Assembly: GCA_019973155.2 (NCBI GenBank) | Contig: BPQB01000075.1 | Location: forward strand, 102,069 to 166,068 | DNA from: Phanerochaete sordida | Taxonomy: Eukaryota; Basidiomycota; Agaricomycetes; Polyporales; Phanerochaetaceae | Direction of reading: 5' to 3' | DNA: 64,000 bases | In this document: piece after piece, positions 20,988 through 33,817 of the stretch | How positions within the stretch are numbered: position 1 is the stretch's first letter | Layout: each line of letters starts with the position of its first letter | Program-made: the position numbers and the translations under genes | Notes under the pieces: model-generated | The model's database searches: none | What the model saw: the letters and a program-made list of their open reading frames with translations, nothing else | What the model was told of the DNA's origin: nothing

Positions 20988-22653
20988 ATGTCGAGCAAGG
21001 CACTCCCGCTTGCCGTCGTCGCAGGCATCGCACGTGAACTAGCCACACCGCCCAATACGACCGACCCTTCAGGATCTCGCGGTACACTCCAGGCAGATCG
21101 CGACAGCGACTCACAGGGAGAAGAAGCTGAAGACGAGTACGGAGGAGAGGACGACGAGGAAACGCGGGAGGCTATATTGCACAGGGAATCGAGGGCAGCC
21201 TTGGCCGTCTGTTCGCTAGTATGCTCTGAATGGAAGAAAGCCGCGCAACCTCTGCTGTTTCGAGAGATGCGTGTCCATATCCAACATGACAAAGGTTCTC
21301 TCGTCGTGATATTTCAAACGGAGCTGTCGTTGATTCTACATGTTTTAGGAGGTCCTGGAACCCAGACCAAGACATGGGCCGGATTTTTGAAGCTCTTAGA
21401 GCAGCCTCGAAGCGCGTTGCTACACACCCTAGAGCTCGACATATCGTACGAAGCGAAGGGCCGCAACGCGCCTGTGAAGAAGATGACGCTCTGGGATCAG
21501 ACCATCCTGCAGAAACGCGCAGGGAAGGACGCAGCCCTACTTCCAGTCGACCTTCGCGAGCTGCGGCTCATCGCGGAAGCTTGTTCCAAAATACGGTCTG
21601 TCACCCTTCAATATCTTGATATCCGGACCTCAGCAGAACATGCCGCGTTCAAGTTCCCCTCCACTCTCCAGGACGTGGATATCATCGACAGCACCATCGC
21701 GATCTCTGCTTCCGAGACTACCTCTTGCGACATGTCATCTTTCCTTGCTCCTTTTGTCGGCGTGCGCTCCCTCCGTTTCGAGGGCGTCCCCTTCTCCGAC
21801 TGCACGCCTTCCCTCCGGCCGAACGCCTTGCCCGTCTTCGAGAACTTGCAAGAGCTCTCCTTCGACAACTGTGACCACATCCACGCCCTGCTTCAAATTC
21901 TGCCTGTCGTCGCCTCCCAATGCTTCCCACGCCTCAAAACCCTCGCTTTGGGCACTATCACTCCCGATGATATCGTCTCCGTTCGCGACGTTATACAAGC
22001 TTTTGCAGCCCAGCTGAGCGACCTGACGCTAGCGTTCGAGTTCTCAAGCTTTGAGCTGAAGTGGAGTAAGCTCGTCTTCTCTCTCGCTGAGCAGTACTCA
22101 TTCTCTACCGCAGAGCCGAGACTAAACCTCAAAAAGTGTGCAGTGCTTCATACGCTCCGCCTCGCGGTCGAAGGCACGCAGCGCAAGGGCAGAGACCCGG
22201 AGGACACCTGGGCGCAGCTCTCCCGATTCCTCTCAAACCTGGCGTCAGCAGAGCCCGCCGACAGCCCTCCGCTGGAGCGCATCGTCATCGAGTACGGTCG
22301 GGCCGACGACACGTATGCCCCGGACGACGAGAACGTCGACCTGGACTTCCGAGCGCTGGAGCGGCTGCAGCGCGCGCTGCTGAAGTTTCCCGCCCTGCAG
22401 CGCGTGGTCTTCAGGCCCCCTTCCGCGAGCGGTTATGATCGGTTTGGTGCGTACGACCAGATGCACATCGCCTCGCGTCTGCCCGAGCTCGTCTGGAGCG
22501 GCATGCTTGCGTTCGAGGTGTCCGAGCATGACTGGACTCCGGCGAGCTACCCGCAGTGTATCTTGGGTGAGCTCCACATTACAACAGAATGCGTCGTGTC
22601 TATAAATTCATGATCTTTCAGATGCGGTGCATGAGGCCGAGTCGAACTACTGA
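20988..22653 (+). CDS. F-box/LRR-like protein of unknown target
   Basis: About 535 residues. The first 60 residues are acidic and rich in Glu and Asp. A segment reading LAVCSLVCSEWKKAAQPLLFREM matches the second half of an F-box-like domain. After it come irregular leucine-rich strands (LRELRLIAEACSKIRSVTL, LQELSFDNCDHIHALL, RLKTLALG, LQRVVFRPP) typical of Agaricomycete F-box proteins that choose substrates for SCF ubiquitin ligases. One long exon is followed by a probable last intron after CILG, giving the end DAVHEAESNY at 22653. Without that splice the frame would stop at 22613. It is clearly distinct from the F-box array at 43-63 kb. The first F-box helix is weak, so the F-box call is tentative. 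Confidence 0.65.
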
Positions 22654-23303
22654 GAGCCATCTGCCGGTGTCACTGCTCGACTGTGGTATGCTTCGCCCCG
22701 ACTGATAAAGTGATTTATCGTACAAATGAACCGCCCCATCGTGTTATATCCCGTTCATCTTCTCTGACCGTGTCTCTTCCACGCTTTTCTACGAACGCGC
22801 CCACTGGACTGGTCGATTCGAATGCGTGTAAGGTTTAGTTGCGGCCAGTGAGGTGCGTCTTGTCTTCGAAATCGAGTCAATTCACCATATTCGAACGACA
22901 ATAGGGTCTACGACCCCTCACGTGGTGAGCACATCTTCTACCACAACTCCGCTGAGCCTACAGCCATCACATCTTCCGGCGATGCGGCGGATGTCAAGCA
23001 GCACTTTTTGGCGTCACGAGGCCTGCAGTCTCACAGCGTTCTGCATTCGGCAAGTGTACTGAGTCAACAAGCCATATCCGTCATACGGAGGTATTTGGGA
23101 CGATTGGTCCTGGACGTATCTCTCACGGCAAGTTCTACTCATTCTGATACGAGTCTACTTTCTTGTTCCATCGCTACGGATAGGTCCCGCTCGGGCGGGA
23201 CCGAAAGACGCGACGCCACGAGGCGTAGACGATTTAAAGACGCGGAAAGACCTTGGAGTCCTCTGAGCTCCCACCTGTGCAGCCCCTTCCCCGACCAGCC
23301 GTC
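22654..23303. other. intergenic, oxygenase promoter
   Basis: No gene found. The right end is the 5' region of the 2OG oxygenase. An in-frame ATG at 23253 would add 17 residues, but the paralogue at 42 kb supports the later start. Confidence 0.45.
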
Positions 23304-24779
23304 ATGCCTCGTTCACCATCTCCTACCAGCGAACCTTTTGTTCCTGAACATCCTCACCTCCAAGCGCTGAACGACGCGATCTCGAGCAAGGCCCTACCAT
23401 GTTCGAGTGGCGTCTTCGCTGTTCAGCCTGACGACCTGATTCTCTACTACGGCACCAAAGAACCTAACTCCAAGTACGCCTCTTCGTTACTTCCATTGAT
23501 CAATCTGACAGATATTCTCAGGGGCCTTGGGCGCATCGACTTCACGTCCCACACCGACGACGAGATCAAGCACCTCGCAGACAGCTGCGATGTCGCCACA
23601 TTCGGGCGCGGTGGCGAAGACGTGCACGACGAGTCCTACCGCAAGGCGGGCAAGCTCGACAAGCGCCACTTCGCGTCGAACTTCTGTCCCGAGCTGTCGG
23701 GGCTGATGCATGTCATACGCCACAATGTTCTCGAAGGGCACAACGGCAAGGCACTGAAGGTCGAGCTGTACAAGCTGAATGTCTACGGTGCGCGTAATAA
23801 AATACTTTGAATTATGCGTATTGCTAACCTGGGTTGACCAGGCCCCGGGTCGTTCTTCAAGGCCCACAAGGACACGCCGCGCGCAGACAACATGATTGCG
23901 TCGCTTGTCGTCGTCTTACCCACTCGCCACGATGGGGGCGCTCTTGTGCTGCGCCACGAAGGGCGCGAGTTTAAGTTTGAGTCTGCCAAGATTCTGGCTC
24001 AGCCGCAGGCACCGTCGGTCGCATACGCGGCCTTCTACGGCGACGTCGAGCACGAAGTCGAGCCTGTCGTATCCGGTTCACGGGTCACGCTGACTTACAA
24101 CATCTACCTCATCGACTCTGTCACGAAGCACGTTCAACCGGACACCGCGTACGAGCTCGCGCTCAAGGACGCCTTCCGCGCGCTCCTACAGGACAAGGAG
24201 TACCTCCCCGAAGGCGGGCTCGTTGGCTTCGGTCTGCGCCACGAGTATCCCATCGACGTCTTCTCTGTCACCGGCAGGTACGACGACCGCGATCGCGAGC
24301 AGTGGACTGTGGACAAGCTGCTCGGCACGCTCAAGGGAAGCGACGCGATCCTCCAGAAGGCGTGCGCAGACCTCGGCCTGAAGGCGTCGCTGCGCATCCT
24401 CTACTTCGAGTCGCAGAGCCGCGCGATCGCGATGTCCAAGTGCGTCATGTACGCGGGCTACGGAGGTGGCGAGGACGTGTGGTTCACCGAAGAGGTTGTC
24501 TCTGATGGGTTCGGGGTCCTCATCAGGGATTACCAGGGCAAAACTCAGGCTACCGCCAACGAGAACGACACCGAGGCAAACGTTGAGGCCAACACCGAGG
24601 ACGAAAACAAGAAGCTGGTCACCGTGCATTGGGCTACGCGTATGCGAGCCTCGGATATCGACAAGATCGTCACCCCGACCATCGCCTACGGCAACAATGC
24701 CTTCTTGTACAAGGTCTACAGCACTCTGTGTCTTATCGTCGAGGTGGAGCCTGCAGAATCACGCCTCATTGTTGCCTGA
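23304..24779 (+). CDS. Prolyl-hydroxylase-like 2OG-Fe(II) oxygenase (copy 1)
   Basis: Predicted 2-oxoglutarate/Fe(II)-dependent dioxygenase. The double-stranded beta-helix core shows the iron ligands H-K-D in FFKAHKDTPRADNM and the distal His in YGDVEHEVEPV. The 2OG-binding Arg is in SGSRVTLTYN. About 457 residues. The start at 23304 (MPRSPSPTSEPFVPEHPHL) is chosen because the paralogue starts at the matching place. Two introns are inferred by comparison with copy 2. The first (23474-23521, 48 nt) has no stop and keeps frame if retained. The substrate is unknown; fungal relatives are mostly uncharacterised. A Thr/Glu/Asn-rich insert near residue 385 is absent from copy 2. Confidence 0.85.
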
Positions 24780-25297
24780 TGTACTCCATCGCGAGGAGGG
24801 CTCCCTGGCTGCGAGACAACAATGCGTCTGTCGTAGGCAATACCTGATTTCGCTGTATATGAGTGTCACTAGGCGGACGTGTCACGACTTGTAGGCAGGA
24901 TGAGCAAGACGAATGTTAATCCTATTACTGGGAACATATCTGAAATGCCAGAATACACCTTGCATTACTCGAAGCTGCACTAGAGAATGTCCACCCAAGA
25001 CTGCATGTGTCGACGAGCAGAAGAACCGAAACCAACTAGCCCCAAAAATACAGTGGTGAACGACTAACTACCTACTACAGTAAAATATTTGAAGCTATTG
25101 CCCGGGGCAGAGCATGCCGTGGATATCGAGTCTGTCCGCGCGGGGTAGCTTATGAAAACAGCGAAAGCGAATAAGGATAGTTGCAAGATGCGAGGTACGT
25201 GTGCGTGCGTGATGAAAGCAAGGGCAAAGCTATGCAGACATGCGTGAGTATTCGTGGTTGATGATGATGTGGCCGAGGGTATGTGCGGGTATGTCGG
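24780..25297. other. intergenic between convergent genes
   Basis: Lies between the 3' ends of the oxygenase and phytochrome genes. AT-richer than its surroundings, no coding features, consistent with two 3' UTRs. Confidence 0.5.
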
Positions 25298-28200
25298 TCA
25301 TGATGTGCCGGTGAGGTTGGTCTCGTCTGGCGGCTGGTTCGGAGACGCTAGCCAGCCACCGAGCTCCCAGTTGCAGCCAGGCGTGTAGACGTCCTTTTCG
25401 CGCTGCTCGATGTCTGTCACGCCCTTGAGGATGACGCGGAGTCGCTTGAAGTCGATGGGCTTCAGGATCCAGCCGTCCATGCCAAGTTTATACATGTCCA
25501 GACGCTGCTCTTCCCATAGCGAGGCGGATACGGCGAAGATCGGGAGGCGACCGTTCAGCTGGTGCGAGAGGCGCGCGGGAGGAGGATCCTTCCCGTCTTG
25601 CTCAAGCGCGCGTATCCGCTCTGTCGCCTCGTATCCGTTGAGCAGAGGCATCCTGAGAGGACCAGTCAGCTCATATTGACCTGCGACGACGGTCCGATAC
25701 TTACTGGATGTCCATAAGGACACAGTCGAAGTCCCTATCGAGCTCGACCATGTCGTAGCCCTCCTGTCCGTTCGTGGTGTTGACCACGATGTGCCCGTCG
25801 AGTGTGAGCCGCTTCGCCAAGATCGTCCGGTTGATGTCGTTGTCCTCGACGATGAGGATCCGCAGCCGCTGGTTTTGCGCGATGTCCGGCGTGCCCCGCA
25901 TCTTGCTCCGACTAGCCTTCTTGCCGAGGTCCGGCGTCGACACGGCCAGCGAGCGCGATCCGCTGCCAGTGCCCGGCGACTGCGTGAGCATGCCTCTGAT
26001 GTCCATCTCGAGCCCTGGCGGCGCCATGCCCAGAGGTGCGCCGGTCATCGGGTGGGGGTGGGCCTGAAGCGCGTTCACGAGCGACTCAATCTCGTGTCCG
26101 CGTGAGCCACGGCTCTGTGTCCGCGACCGCTGCGACGACCCTGGGCTGCTGTTCGGGGTGCCAACTCCGAATGGGATGAGGAATGAGAAGCGACTGCCTT
26201 CGTTGACGCGCGAGTCTACCCGAAGCTGTCCGCCGAGCTGCTCGACAATTCGAGCGACGACAGCAAGGCCGAGGCCTGATGGAAGGCGGCATCAGCTGAG
26301 CGTTCGCGGAGGGAGGGAGAAGAAAGAATGCTCACCAAGACCTTTGGCCTGAGCCGACGGCGTCGCCGCGGGCGTCTCGACCTGCTCGAACTCGCGGAAG
26401 ATGCTCTCAAGCTTGTCTGGCGACATGCCGCAGCCCGTGTCCGACACAACAATCTCAACGGCAATGTTGCCAGAGTTGCGCAGGCCAGCGGGCTCCTCGA
26501 AGGCGCGGCACTCAACCGTGACAGTGCCCTCTTGCGTGTATTTGACTGCGACCAGAGCACGTGAGGACTGAAGGGGAGAGCAGGGGTTGCTCGCACATAC
26601 CCGCATTGGCAGTCAGGTTCGCGACGACTGTCCGTGTCTTCTTTGCGTCGCCGATCACTATTTGAGGGCACTTGTCGAGGTCCAGCTTGAAGATCATGCC
26701 TCTCCGACTAGCTTCGTTCCTGTATAGGAGAGTCGCCTCGTGGACGACGCTGTGTAGATTGAAGGGTTCATTGAACGAGGTCTCGCCACCGCTTTCTAAC
26801 CGAGTCAGATCCTGCAGCAAGGTCAATTTCGAGAGCCAGTCAGGTCAGAGAACGGAAATACTAACCAAGAGATCGTTGATGGTGAAAAGCAGACTCTTCG
26901 ATGCGGCATGAGACTGGCTGAGGTTCTCGCGGGTCTCGAGGTCCAGCTGGCTGTTGAGAGCAAGTTCGAGATAGCTAGTACAACGAGGATCAGCAGGTAC
27001 GGTAACATGTGCTTCGGCATGCTTACTTGATGATATGGTTCAACGGGGTCCGCACTTCGTGGCTCGCATTCGACAGCAGAATGTTCGTGAGCTTCGTGGC
27101 GTGCAGAGCGCTCTCCTTCTGCCTCCAGACCTCGATGAACTTGCCGTACACGAGCGCGAGCACGCCCGCAGTCTCGAGATGTTCGTCTGACCACGGGCGG
27201 CTGCGCCCTGCGACGGTCTCGGACCACATCTTGAACGACTTGCGCGGCTCGAGCGTGTTCTTCTCTGCGTCACTACGGAACGGCCGGCCAGCCCAGCGAA
27301 CCTGGCATGGCTGCCCCTTGCGCAGGAACGCGATGAAGTCGCCCCCGCCCACGGACAGCGGGACGTACAGCAGGCCTGCGATCACCTCCAACCCCGTCGA
27401 GAGCTGCAGGTCGGGGTAGTCGACCGTCACCGCCTGCGACACTTGCATGGTGCTGAGAAATCGATAGGCGTGAGCAAACACGACGCAAGCAAGCTGATAA
27501 CGTACTCGAACTGCTTCATGCGCAGGTATTCCGCAACCACCAATATCTCTTGTCCGTGCTGATTCGGCCCGAGGATCTTCGCGCCCTCGCCGATGACGAG
27601 CACGCCATAATCAGCGTCGAACAGCCCGAGGAGGTCGTCAGCATCCGAGACGATGTAGCCCGATGGGTGCTGATCTGTGGGCATAGTGTTGATCTGTGAC
27701 GAACGTGAAATCTCAGTGCGAAACCGGTTATACAAAGAGCCCCATACCAATTTCCGCGTGTGCAGACGCTGCGCCAGGCTCAGGCGCTCAACGTTGCGGG
27801 AAATTGACTGGCTCAGCAGCCGGAGCATCTGCCGCACTGGGAACGACACGCGCATGCCGCTAGGGCCGTACGAGTGGCATGCGACGAGCCCCCAGAGCTG
27901 GCCAAATGCCATTATGGACTGGCGCGGGGGTGAGAATAACAGCGCGTGACGTAGGGGGCGTACGTACAACAGACATCGATGCTCGGACGCCCATATTGCC
28001 GAGATACTTCAGGTGTATGGGGCTCATTGCACGGAGGTAGCAGTGCGTCATATCCTGCGGAGACATCAAGATAGGCCGCGATTAGAGGAGCTGTCGACAT
28101 ACAAGAGGGGTTTCAAGATCTTTCTTACTCCGAATAACCAGGCGAGCAGTTGGCTGTCCACGGTCGTACAATAGCCGGACCCTGTCTGCAAGGGATGTTA

Positions 28201-30613
28201 GGGAACATGGCAGAGACCAGCTGAGGGTCACATACTGAGAGCATAGAGTTGTCTGGCCTGCGCAGGAATATCGGCTGCTGGAAAGTGGAGCCCTTGGTAC
28301 AAGTCGTGTGTTTTGTTCCAATCCACGAGCTCCGCGACGACCTTCCCGTTCCAGGTCTCATCGAACTGGTACACAAGCACGCGATGGAACTGTGTGAGGT
28401 CCTTCATCACGCCGACGACGACCTTGAGGAAGGTGTCGAGGTCAGTCGCGGCGCCCAGCTGCTCGTTAATCTGCGCCATGACCGCGAACACGTCCATCAT
28501 GCCGACCGCGCCTTGCCCACGCTTCCGGCGTGCTGCGATACCGCCGCGACGGATGCTTCCACTGCCTCGGTCAAGCCCGCTGTTGAACGACGCAGGCGAC
28601 GCAGGGGAGTCGTTGGTGTCGCGCCGATTGCGTCGGAGGCGTTCGAGCGCTAGCAGCGGCTTCGAGTGGGTCGTCGTGCTCTCGAGAATCGCCTCGGGGC
28701 TGGGCATCCACTCGTCGTTCCCATGCACCTCATGTGGATCGGTGCCCTCGTCGTGAGATGGTGACGGCGTGGGCGACGTGACGGAGGTATTTGCTGTGCT
28801 TGACGGGTCGCTGTTGTTGACGCTAGGCGTCGAACCGTCTGGCGAGTTCTCATACACCGCGTTTTCTGAACCAGCTGAATCCGTACCCGAGCCGGAAGAT
28901 ACCAGTGTTCGCCCTGAGCTCCCCGAATTCGTGCCATCGGTGGAGCCCGAGGCGTCCGACGGCGACGAAACGCCAGATGGGAAGCGTTCGTCGACTGTCT
29001 GCACAGGATAGAGCGGATTGAACGGGTCCCTCTCAAGCTCGAACTCCAGAATGATGATGTTGCGGTAGAGGGTTTGGGGAGTAGAGGAGGCAGGGTCGAG
29101 GTTGGCAGGCGCTTTCATCTCCGGGCGATGGGCAGCTACCCAGCAATTCCAATGCCGCCTTTGCTGAACATCCTGAGAGCCCTCATCCGGCAATGCGCTG
29201 CCCGGCTCTCCGAATCCATTGAGCATGAAGACGTGCAAATTCTCCGCTTGCTCTTCTGCCGTCAGCGCGGCATCGCTCAGGTACTGGATGTTGTCAAGCA
29301 GCAAGTCCGCTTGACTGTCGGTGAGTGTCTGTGTGAAACACTCGAGGGAGAATAGGTAGCCTGGCGAAAGGCCCAAGATCTCCGTTGAGTTCTGCGCAAC
29401 ATGAGAAGACAAACGGTAGTGTTTCCGATGTACTCACCTCCGACACTTGCCTGACAGTCAAGTTGCCATCATCTTCCTCTTCGACAGCAATCAGGACACC
29501 GAAGCCTTGAACAGCACCGGGCGTGCGTATAGGCTGCAGAGGGTCAGAGAAGCTCGACTTCCAATACAGCCCAGTATGCGCACCTCGTCCTCACATCGCG
29601 TAAGCTTCCCCTCGCGCCCCACAATCAAGTGATGCCCCTCCTCGTCCTGAATATGCTGATAGCGGAACGTAATGTGGGGGCCTTCGGAGGATGTTCCAGT
29701 GCCGACGCTGTCGCATGAACCTGACAAGGCACCTGAGCCGCCGGCCGACGGGGCATCGGACGCGGAGCCAGATGTAACGGAGTGTCTCCTGCGCGTCGAG
29801 GGAAGCTCGACGACGTCCATGTCTCGTGTAATGCTATCCGACGCGTTGCCGGAATTGCGACTCGTGCGACCTCTAGACGATCCAAGCGAGCGCGAGCGCG
29901 CTGATCCCGGGGAATCGATAGGCCCGAGATGTACGATGCCGTTCTGCGAGAAGTTGCTCGGCGGCTCGGCTAGCTCCTGAGAAAGTGTAGGGTCGAGGAT
30001 AGACGGCGTGGTGACATCGGTGAAGGCTTCGACTGCGACCTCGGAGAGCTGGGCTGGACGTCGACGGGTGTAGGCGTCGTCATTGATGTTGGACTGCAGC
30101 TCCTCCAGGTGATATTCCACGGGTTCACCGACAGGCCCCGAGGCGAATAGCGTGCTTGCCCCGTTAACGGTATGGTGGTGGGACATGCCGGCCGGCAGAG
30201 GGTGCGTCATGAATGACCGAGGGCTTAATGGGTCTTCATCGACAGAAAAATCCCTGAAATTTGGATTTCGCGGCTTCCTGCGCTTGGAACTCGAGCTGGG
30301 CTTGGACGAAGAAGGTGCCGGCGGTAATGTACAGACCTCAGACGGGACTTGCGCGGAGGCCGTCCGGAGGGTAATCTCCTGCAGCTGGACTGAGGCAGGT
30401 TTTATAAATGCAAGTATGTGATTCGTCTGGACACATACCGGCTAGTGCGTCCGTATCAACCGACGAAGCTCCCTGCCCCTCCGTCTCATGAGTTCCACCC
30501 TGGGCGTCTTCGGTAGGTGCAGTTGCTGGTCGATTTATCCCCGAAAGCAGGCTTCGGACTGGGTACACAAATGATCTGAAAGTCTGGTCGTTCACATCGC
30601 CTGGATGAGACAT
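25298..30613 (-). CDS. Phytochrome hybrid histidine kinase
   Basis: Red/far-red photoreceptor kinase of about 1,550 residues. A long Ser/Pro-rich N-terminal extension leads to the PAS domain, where RCEDEPIRTPGAVQGFG carries the Cys expected to bind biliverdin. The GAF domain follows, interrupted by a long Ser/Thr/Gly-rich insert. It includes FPAADIPAQARQLYAL and LRAMSPIHLKYLGNMGV, whose His sits by the chromophore. The PHY domain follows. The kinase module has the H-box SHEVRTPLN, an N-box spanning ANLTANAVKYTQEG, G1 SDTGCGMS and G2 GLGLGLAVVARIVEQLGG. The receiver has the acidic pair VEDND, the phospho-acceptor Asp in CVLMDIQMP, and LKPID. All signalling residues are present. About a dozen introns. 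The start MSHPGDVNDQTFRSF is an ATG with no upstream in-frame support. Confidence 0.95.
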
Positions 30614-31566
30614 GCAGGAGTTCTGGGATGGACGGCAGAGGCAAGCAGTTCGCGGTGGTGCTCCACATTTTGCGGGAATTAACCTCGCTTACCCATTTCT
30701 GGCATTACTGTGTTAATTAATTATCCAAATTACTCTAGAGGGCACTTAACAGGCCGATACGTCATAAATTGAAATCCAAAGGACCCTTGTTCCTCGCCCA
30801 CCACCACCCAACCATCTGCCATCTGGCTTCGCGAATCCAGCTGTTCCAAACGAGGCCGCGAAAGACGTGAAACGGCCGCAGTATTGACGGGTTTATTGAG
30901 AACCTATCTCTCAAGATAGCTCGAACATAGCTCGAACGGCCTGGCCGCAGCTGGTAACTCTTCGTGCGGGATCCCGCACCGAGCGTCCTGGCGGATGAAC
31001 TCGTTCGGGCAATGGGAATACGCTGTACAGGTGCGTTCGAAATGCTCGTGCGCGGGCTCCAGGAGGGCCAGGACCCTCGAATCCTCGACGTGCCTGAGCA
31101 CGCTCCCCAGGGTGGTTGACAAACGCCCTGGTCCACCTCCGGCCGCGTAAGAGGCTTGGAGCTGTTGGAGGTCTTTGATGTCGCCAGCGAGGAAAGGTAG
31201 GTGACACCGTCGTTCACCCATAGCAGCACGGCCTGTAACTGCTCCCGTGGGGGGAGCTTCCTCACTTTTCGTCGTTCCGGCGGCAGGCGATCTATATAGA
31301 CCGCTACTTTGGGCGTACCCGCCGGGGCTCCGAAAGCGAAGGTAGGGAGGCGTGCAAACTGGCCTGGAATCCGAGAAGGCATGCGTGGCCCTGATCTGCG
31401 CGTACAAATTGAAAGGGAAGATGCATCCCTGCACATCGAGCCTATTCACGCGCAAGATGCGATATTCAAACGAAATATGCATCGTGGCCGCAGCCCTGCA
31501 AACATAGAGGCGCGCTATTCTTTCATGAGAATTCTTCAGAAATCCTATGTCTCATAATCTCGGTGT
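30614..31566. other. intergenic with an uncertain open frame
   Basis: Holds the phytochrome promoter on its left. On the minus strand a frame from ATG 31482 to 30904 (192 residues) ends VLRHVEDSRVLALLEPAH, then FELCSSYLER. It has a protein-like middle section but matches nothing I know. All three minus-strand frames are long here, so it may be chance. I do not call it as a gene. Confidence 0.3.
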
Positions 31567-33817
31567 CTATGTGAACATCTTTTGTCCTGTAATGACAGGG
31601 TTGACGATGCCGGCGTCTTGCAATGCAGCGAAGAGGCTGAAGAGCATGAGGTCCTACCCTGAGATGAGCGCACTGTGGACAATATGAGGATCGTGTGGAT
31701 TACTTACGCAATTTTTCTGCGCGATGAAGCTGATAGTGACGGGCAAAGTCTCGGTAGTGAGGCTGATAGTCGAGTTGTATGGCAGCTCTCCGACTTTTGA
31801 GAACAATCAGTGAACAGTGGAAGTAAGGGAAACGGGGATCAACGCACCAGGGACGACCATATCGGGTACTTCAGCATGTACCGCGATCCGACTGGAGCCG
31901 AAGCCAAAGGGCGCAGAAGGCGGGCTGGAGGCATGCATGAGCGTGACCCACGCCACGCAGATCGAACAACGCACCTGATATATTCGTTGCGGTAGAACGT
32001 GCCTCCCGAGCTCTGCGGATACAAGAAGATCGCATTCGAGCACGTCTCCTCGTTGGTGCCGTTGAGGACGACATCCTGGAACCAATTCATGAACACCGTC
32101 TTGTTCGTGATCGCCTCGGGCTTGCGCGTCGCGGGGTCGAGCGTGCGGCCGTAGTCCCAGCGCGCGAGCGGCGCCGGGTCGATGAATGGGCTCTGGCCCG
32201 CATGCGCGGCCTTGAAGTCCGCGATGAACGGGTCCGCGACGAGCGCGATCTGGTCGAGCGTGATGAGGTCCGCGTACGTCGTGTTGAGCACCGTGCGCAG
32301 CGGCGGCGGCGGACTAGACACGTTCGCGATCAGAGGACTGCTCGCGTTCCACAGCGTCGTCAGGCTGATCTCGGTGCGCGTCGTGTTCAGGAAACCCTCC
32401 AGCTTCTGGATGAAGGCGTTGAACATTGCGTCGGCGGAGCCGGCCCTGGGCGGGTGCGTCAGGAAGCTGCTGCCCCACTCGTCGGTCGGGAACAGGATCG
32501 TCTTCGGGAATTTATTGAACTAGCTCCAATGTCAGTCACAGGTGATTATATGCGCCATAAACGGGCGTCTTACCTGTGTGAAGTTCTGGTACCACCAGTC
32601 CCCAGCGACCTTCCAGCTCTTCGCGTCCCTCGAGAATATCCCAGCAGTATCCAGCTCGGGCGACAGGGGCATGACATCGTCCAGCGGGACCGCGCCATGG
32701 GATGGACGGTTCCCAAAGACGCCGTTCGCCCCAGCAGGGCCGCGCATCGACCCGCCAGTGTCGCTGCCCACCGCATAGTCCAGCCAGGGGTACGCCGCGA
32801 TGCTCGTGCCGGAGCCGGTCGACGAGGAGCTGCCGTCCTGGTAGCCGTCGCCGCGGGGGTTGTACGGCGCGTGGTAGTCGACCCAGTCGTCCGTCGCGCT
32901 CTCGCCGTTCGCGAACTGGGACGCCTTCGCCTTCGCGACGATCACCGCGCCGCCGTCGATGAGGCGCTGCACCGCGGGGCACGTCGCGTTCTTCGGCGGG
33001 TACAGCTGGAAGAAGGCGCGGTTGCCGCAGCCCGTGCGCAGGCCCTTGATGTCGAAGATGTCCTTGATGGCGATGCGTGCGCCGGCGAGGGGCTTCTGCG
33101 CGGATGGGGTGAAGTAGAGTCGGGATGGGACTGCGACGCTGACTGTGGCTGCTCCCTCGATGTTGGCGCTGAGCTCAGTAAACCCGCCCTTGCCATCGGG
33201 TATCGTCCCGTAGAGGAAGGACTGGTTCTCGTCACTGTAGAGCCGCCAAGCTACGAGATAAATACGCGTTAGCTTTCCTCCTGAGATTCGGAAGGCAGGT
33301 CGCACCTTCAAATATACTCCCACTGGATGTATCCACCACATATGGACCAGGAGGAATAGCCTTGCTCAGCGGAGTGTCCTTGGAGGATAGAATGACTTCA
33401 ACGCCACTACCAGGCTTCAGGCTGTGCGAAGCGGAAGATAAGATGTACACGCCTATGCCCATAAATCAATGATGAATCGCCGCTAATATTTAAGGTGGGA
33501 TACTTACCACTAAGGAAGCCCTTCGACCACACATCGTCGGCAGCTCCATTTTTTGAGATCGCAGAATCGAGATCGCTGACCCCGAAGCTGCGTCCGTTCG
33601 CATTTACGAAGGTGAATGGTACCAATGTTCCTGCGGATTTGAGGGAGGATGCCTGGCTGGAATGCCCAAGGGAGAATGAAGCGACCGGCGTAGGAGGCAC
33701 AAAGTACGAGATGCCGTCGAGGACTACGGTCATGCCGGACGGCGAGACCTGAAAGGCATTGGCGATGGTTGTCCCTCCGAACGCGATGATGGCAAGCACG
33801 GTGCCGAGGAGCTGCAT
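31567..33817 (-). CDS. Secreted amidase-signature hydrolase
   Basis: Amidase-signature enzyme with an N-terminal signal peptide ([20 protein letters not shown]) and an extra beta-rich N-terminal domain of about 170 residues, as in fungal Arp1-like amidases. The catalytic Ser-Ser-Lys triad is visible. The Lys is in [13 protein letters not shown]. The bridging Ser lies in the serine-rich [11 protein letters not shown] stretch. The nucleophile is in [18 protein letters not shown]. The last exons give [18 protein letters not shown] and end [28 protein letters not shown]. About 660 residues. Several N-glycosylation sites (NTT, NGT, NAS, NVS, NST) fit secretion. The substrate amide is unknown. Confidence 0.9.

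Noticed and set aside
32202..33272. 356-codon frame antisense to the amidase
   Set aside because: Same reason; the minus strand carries the full amidase signature.
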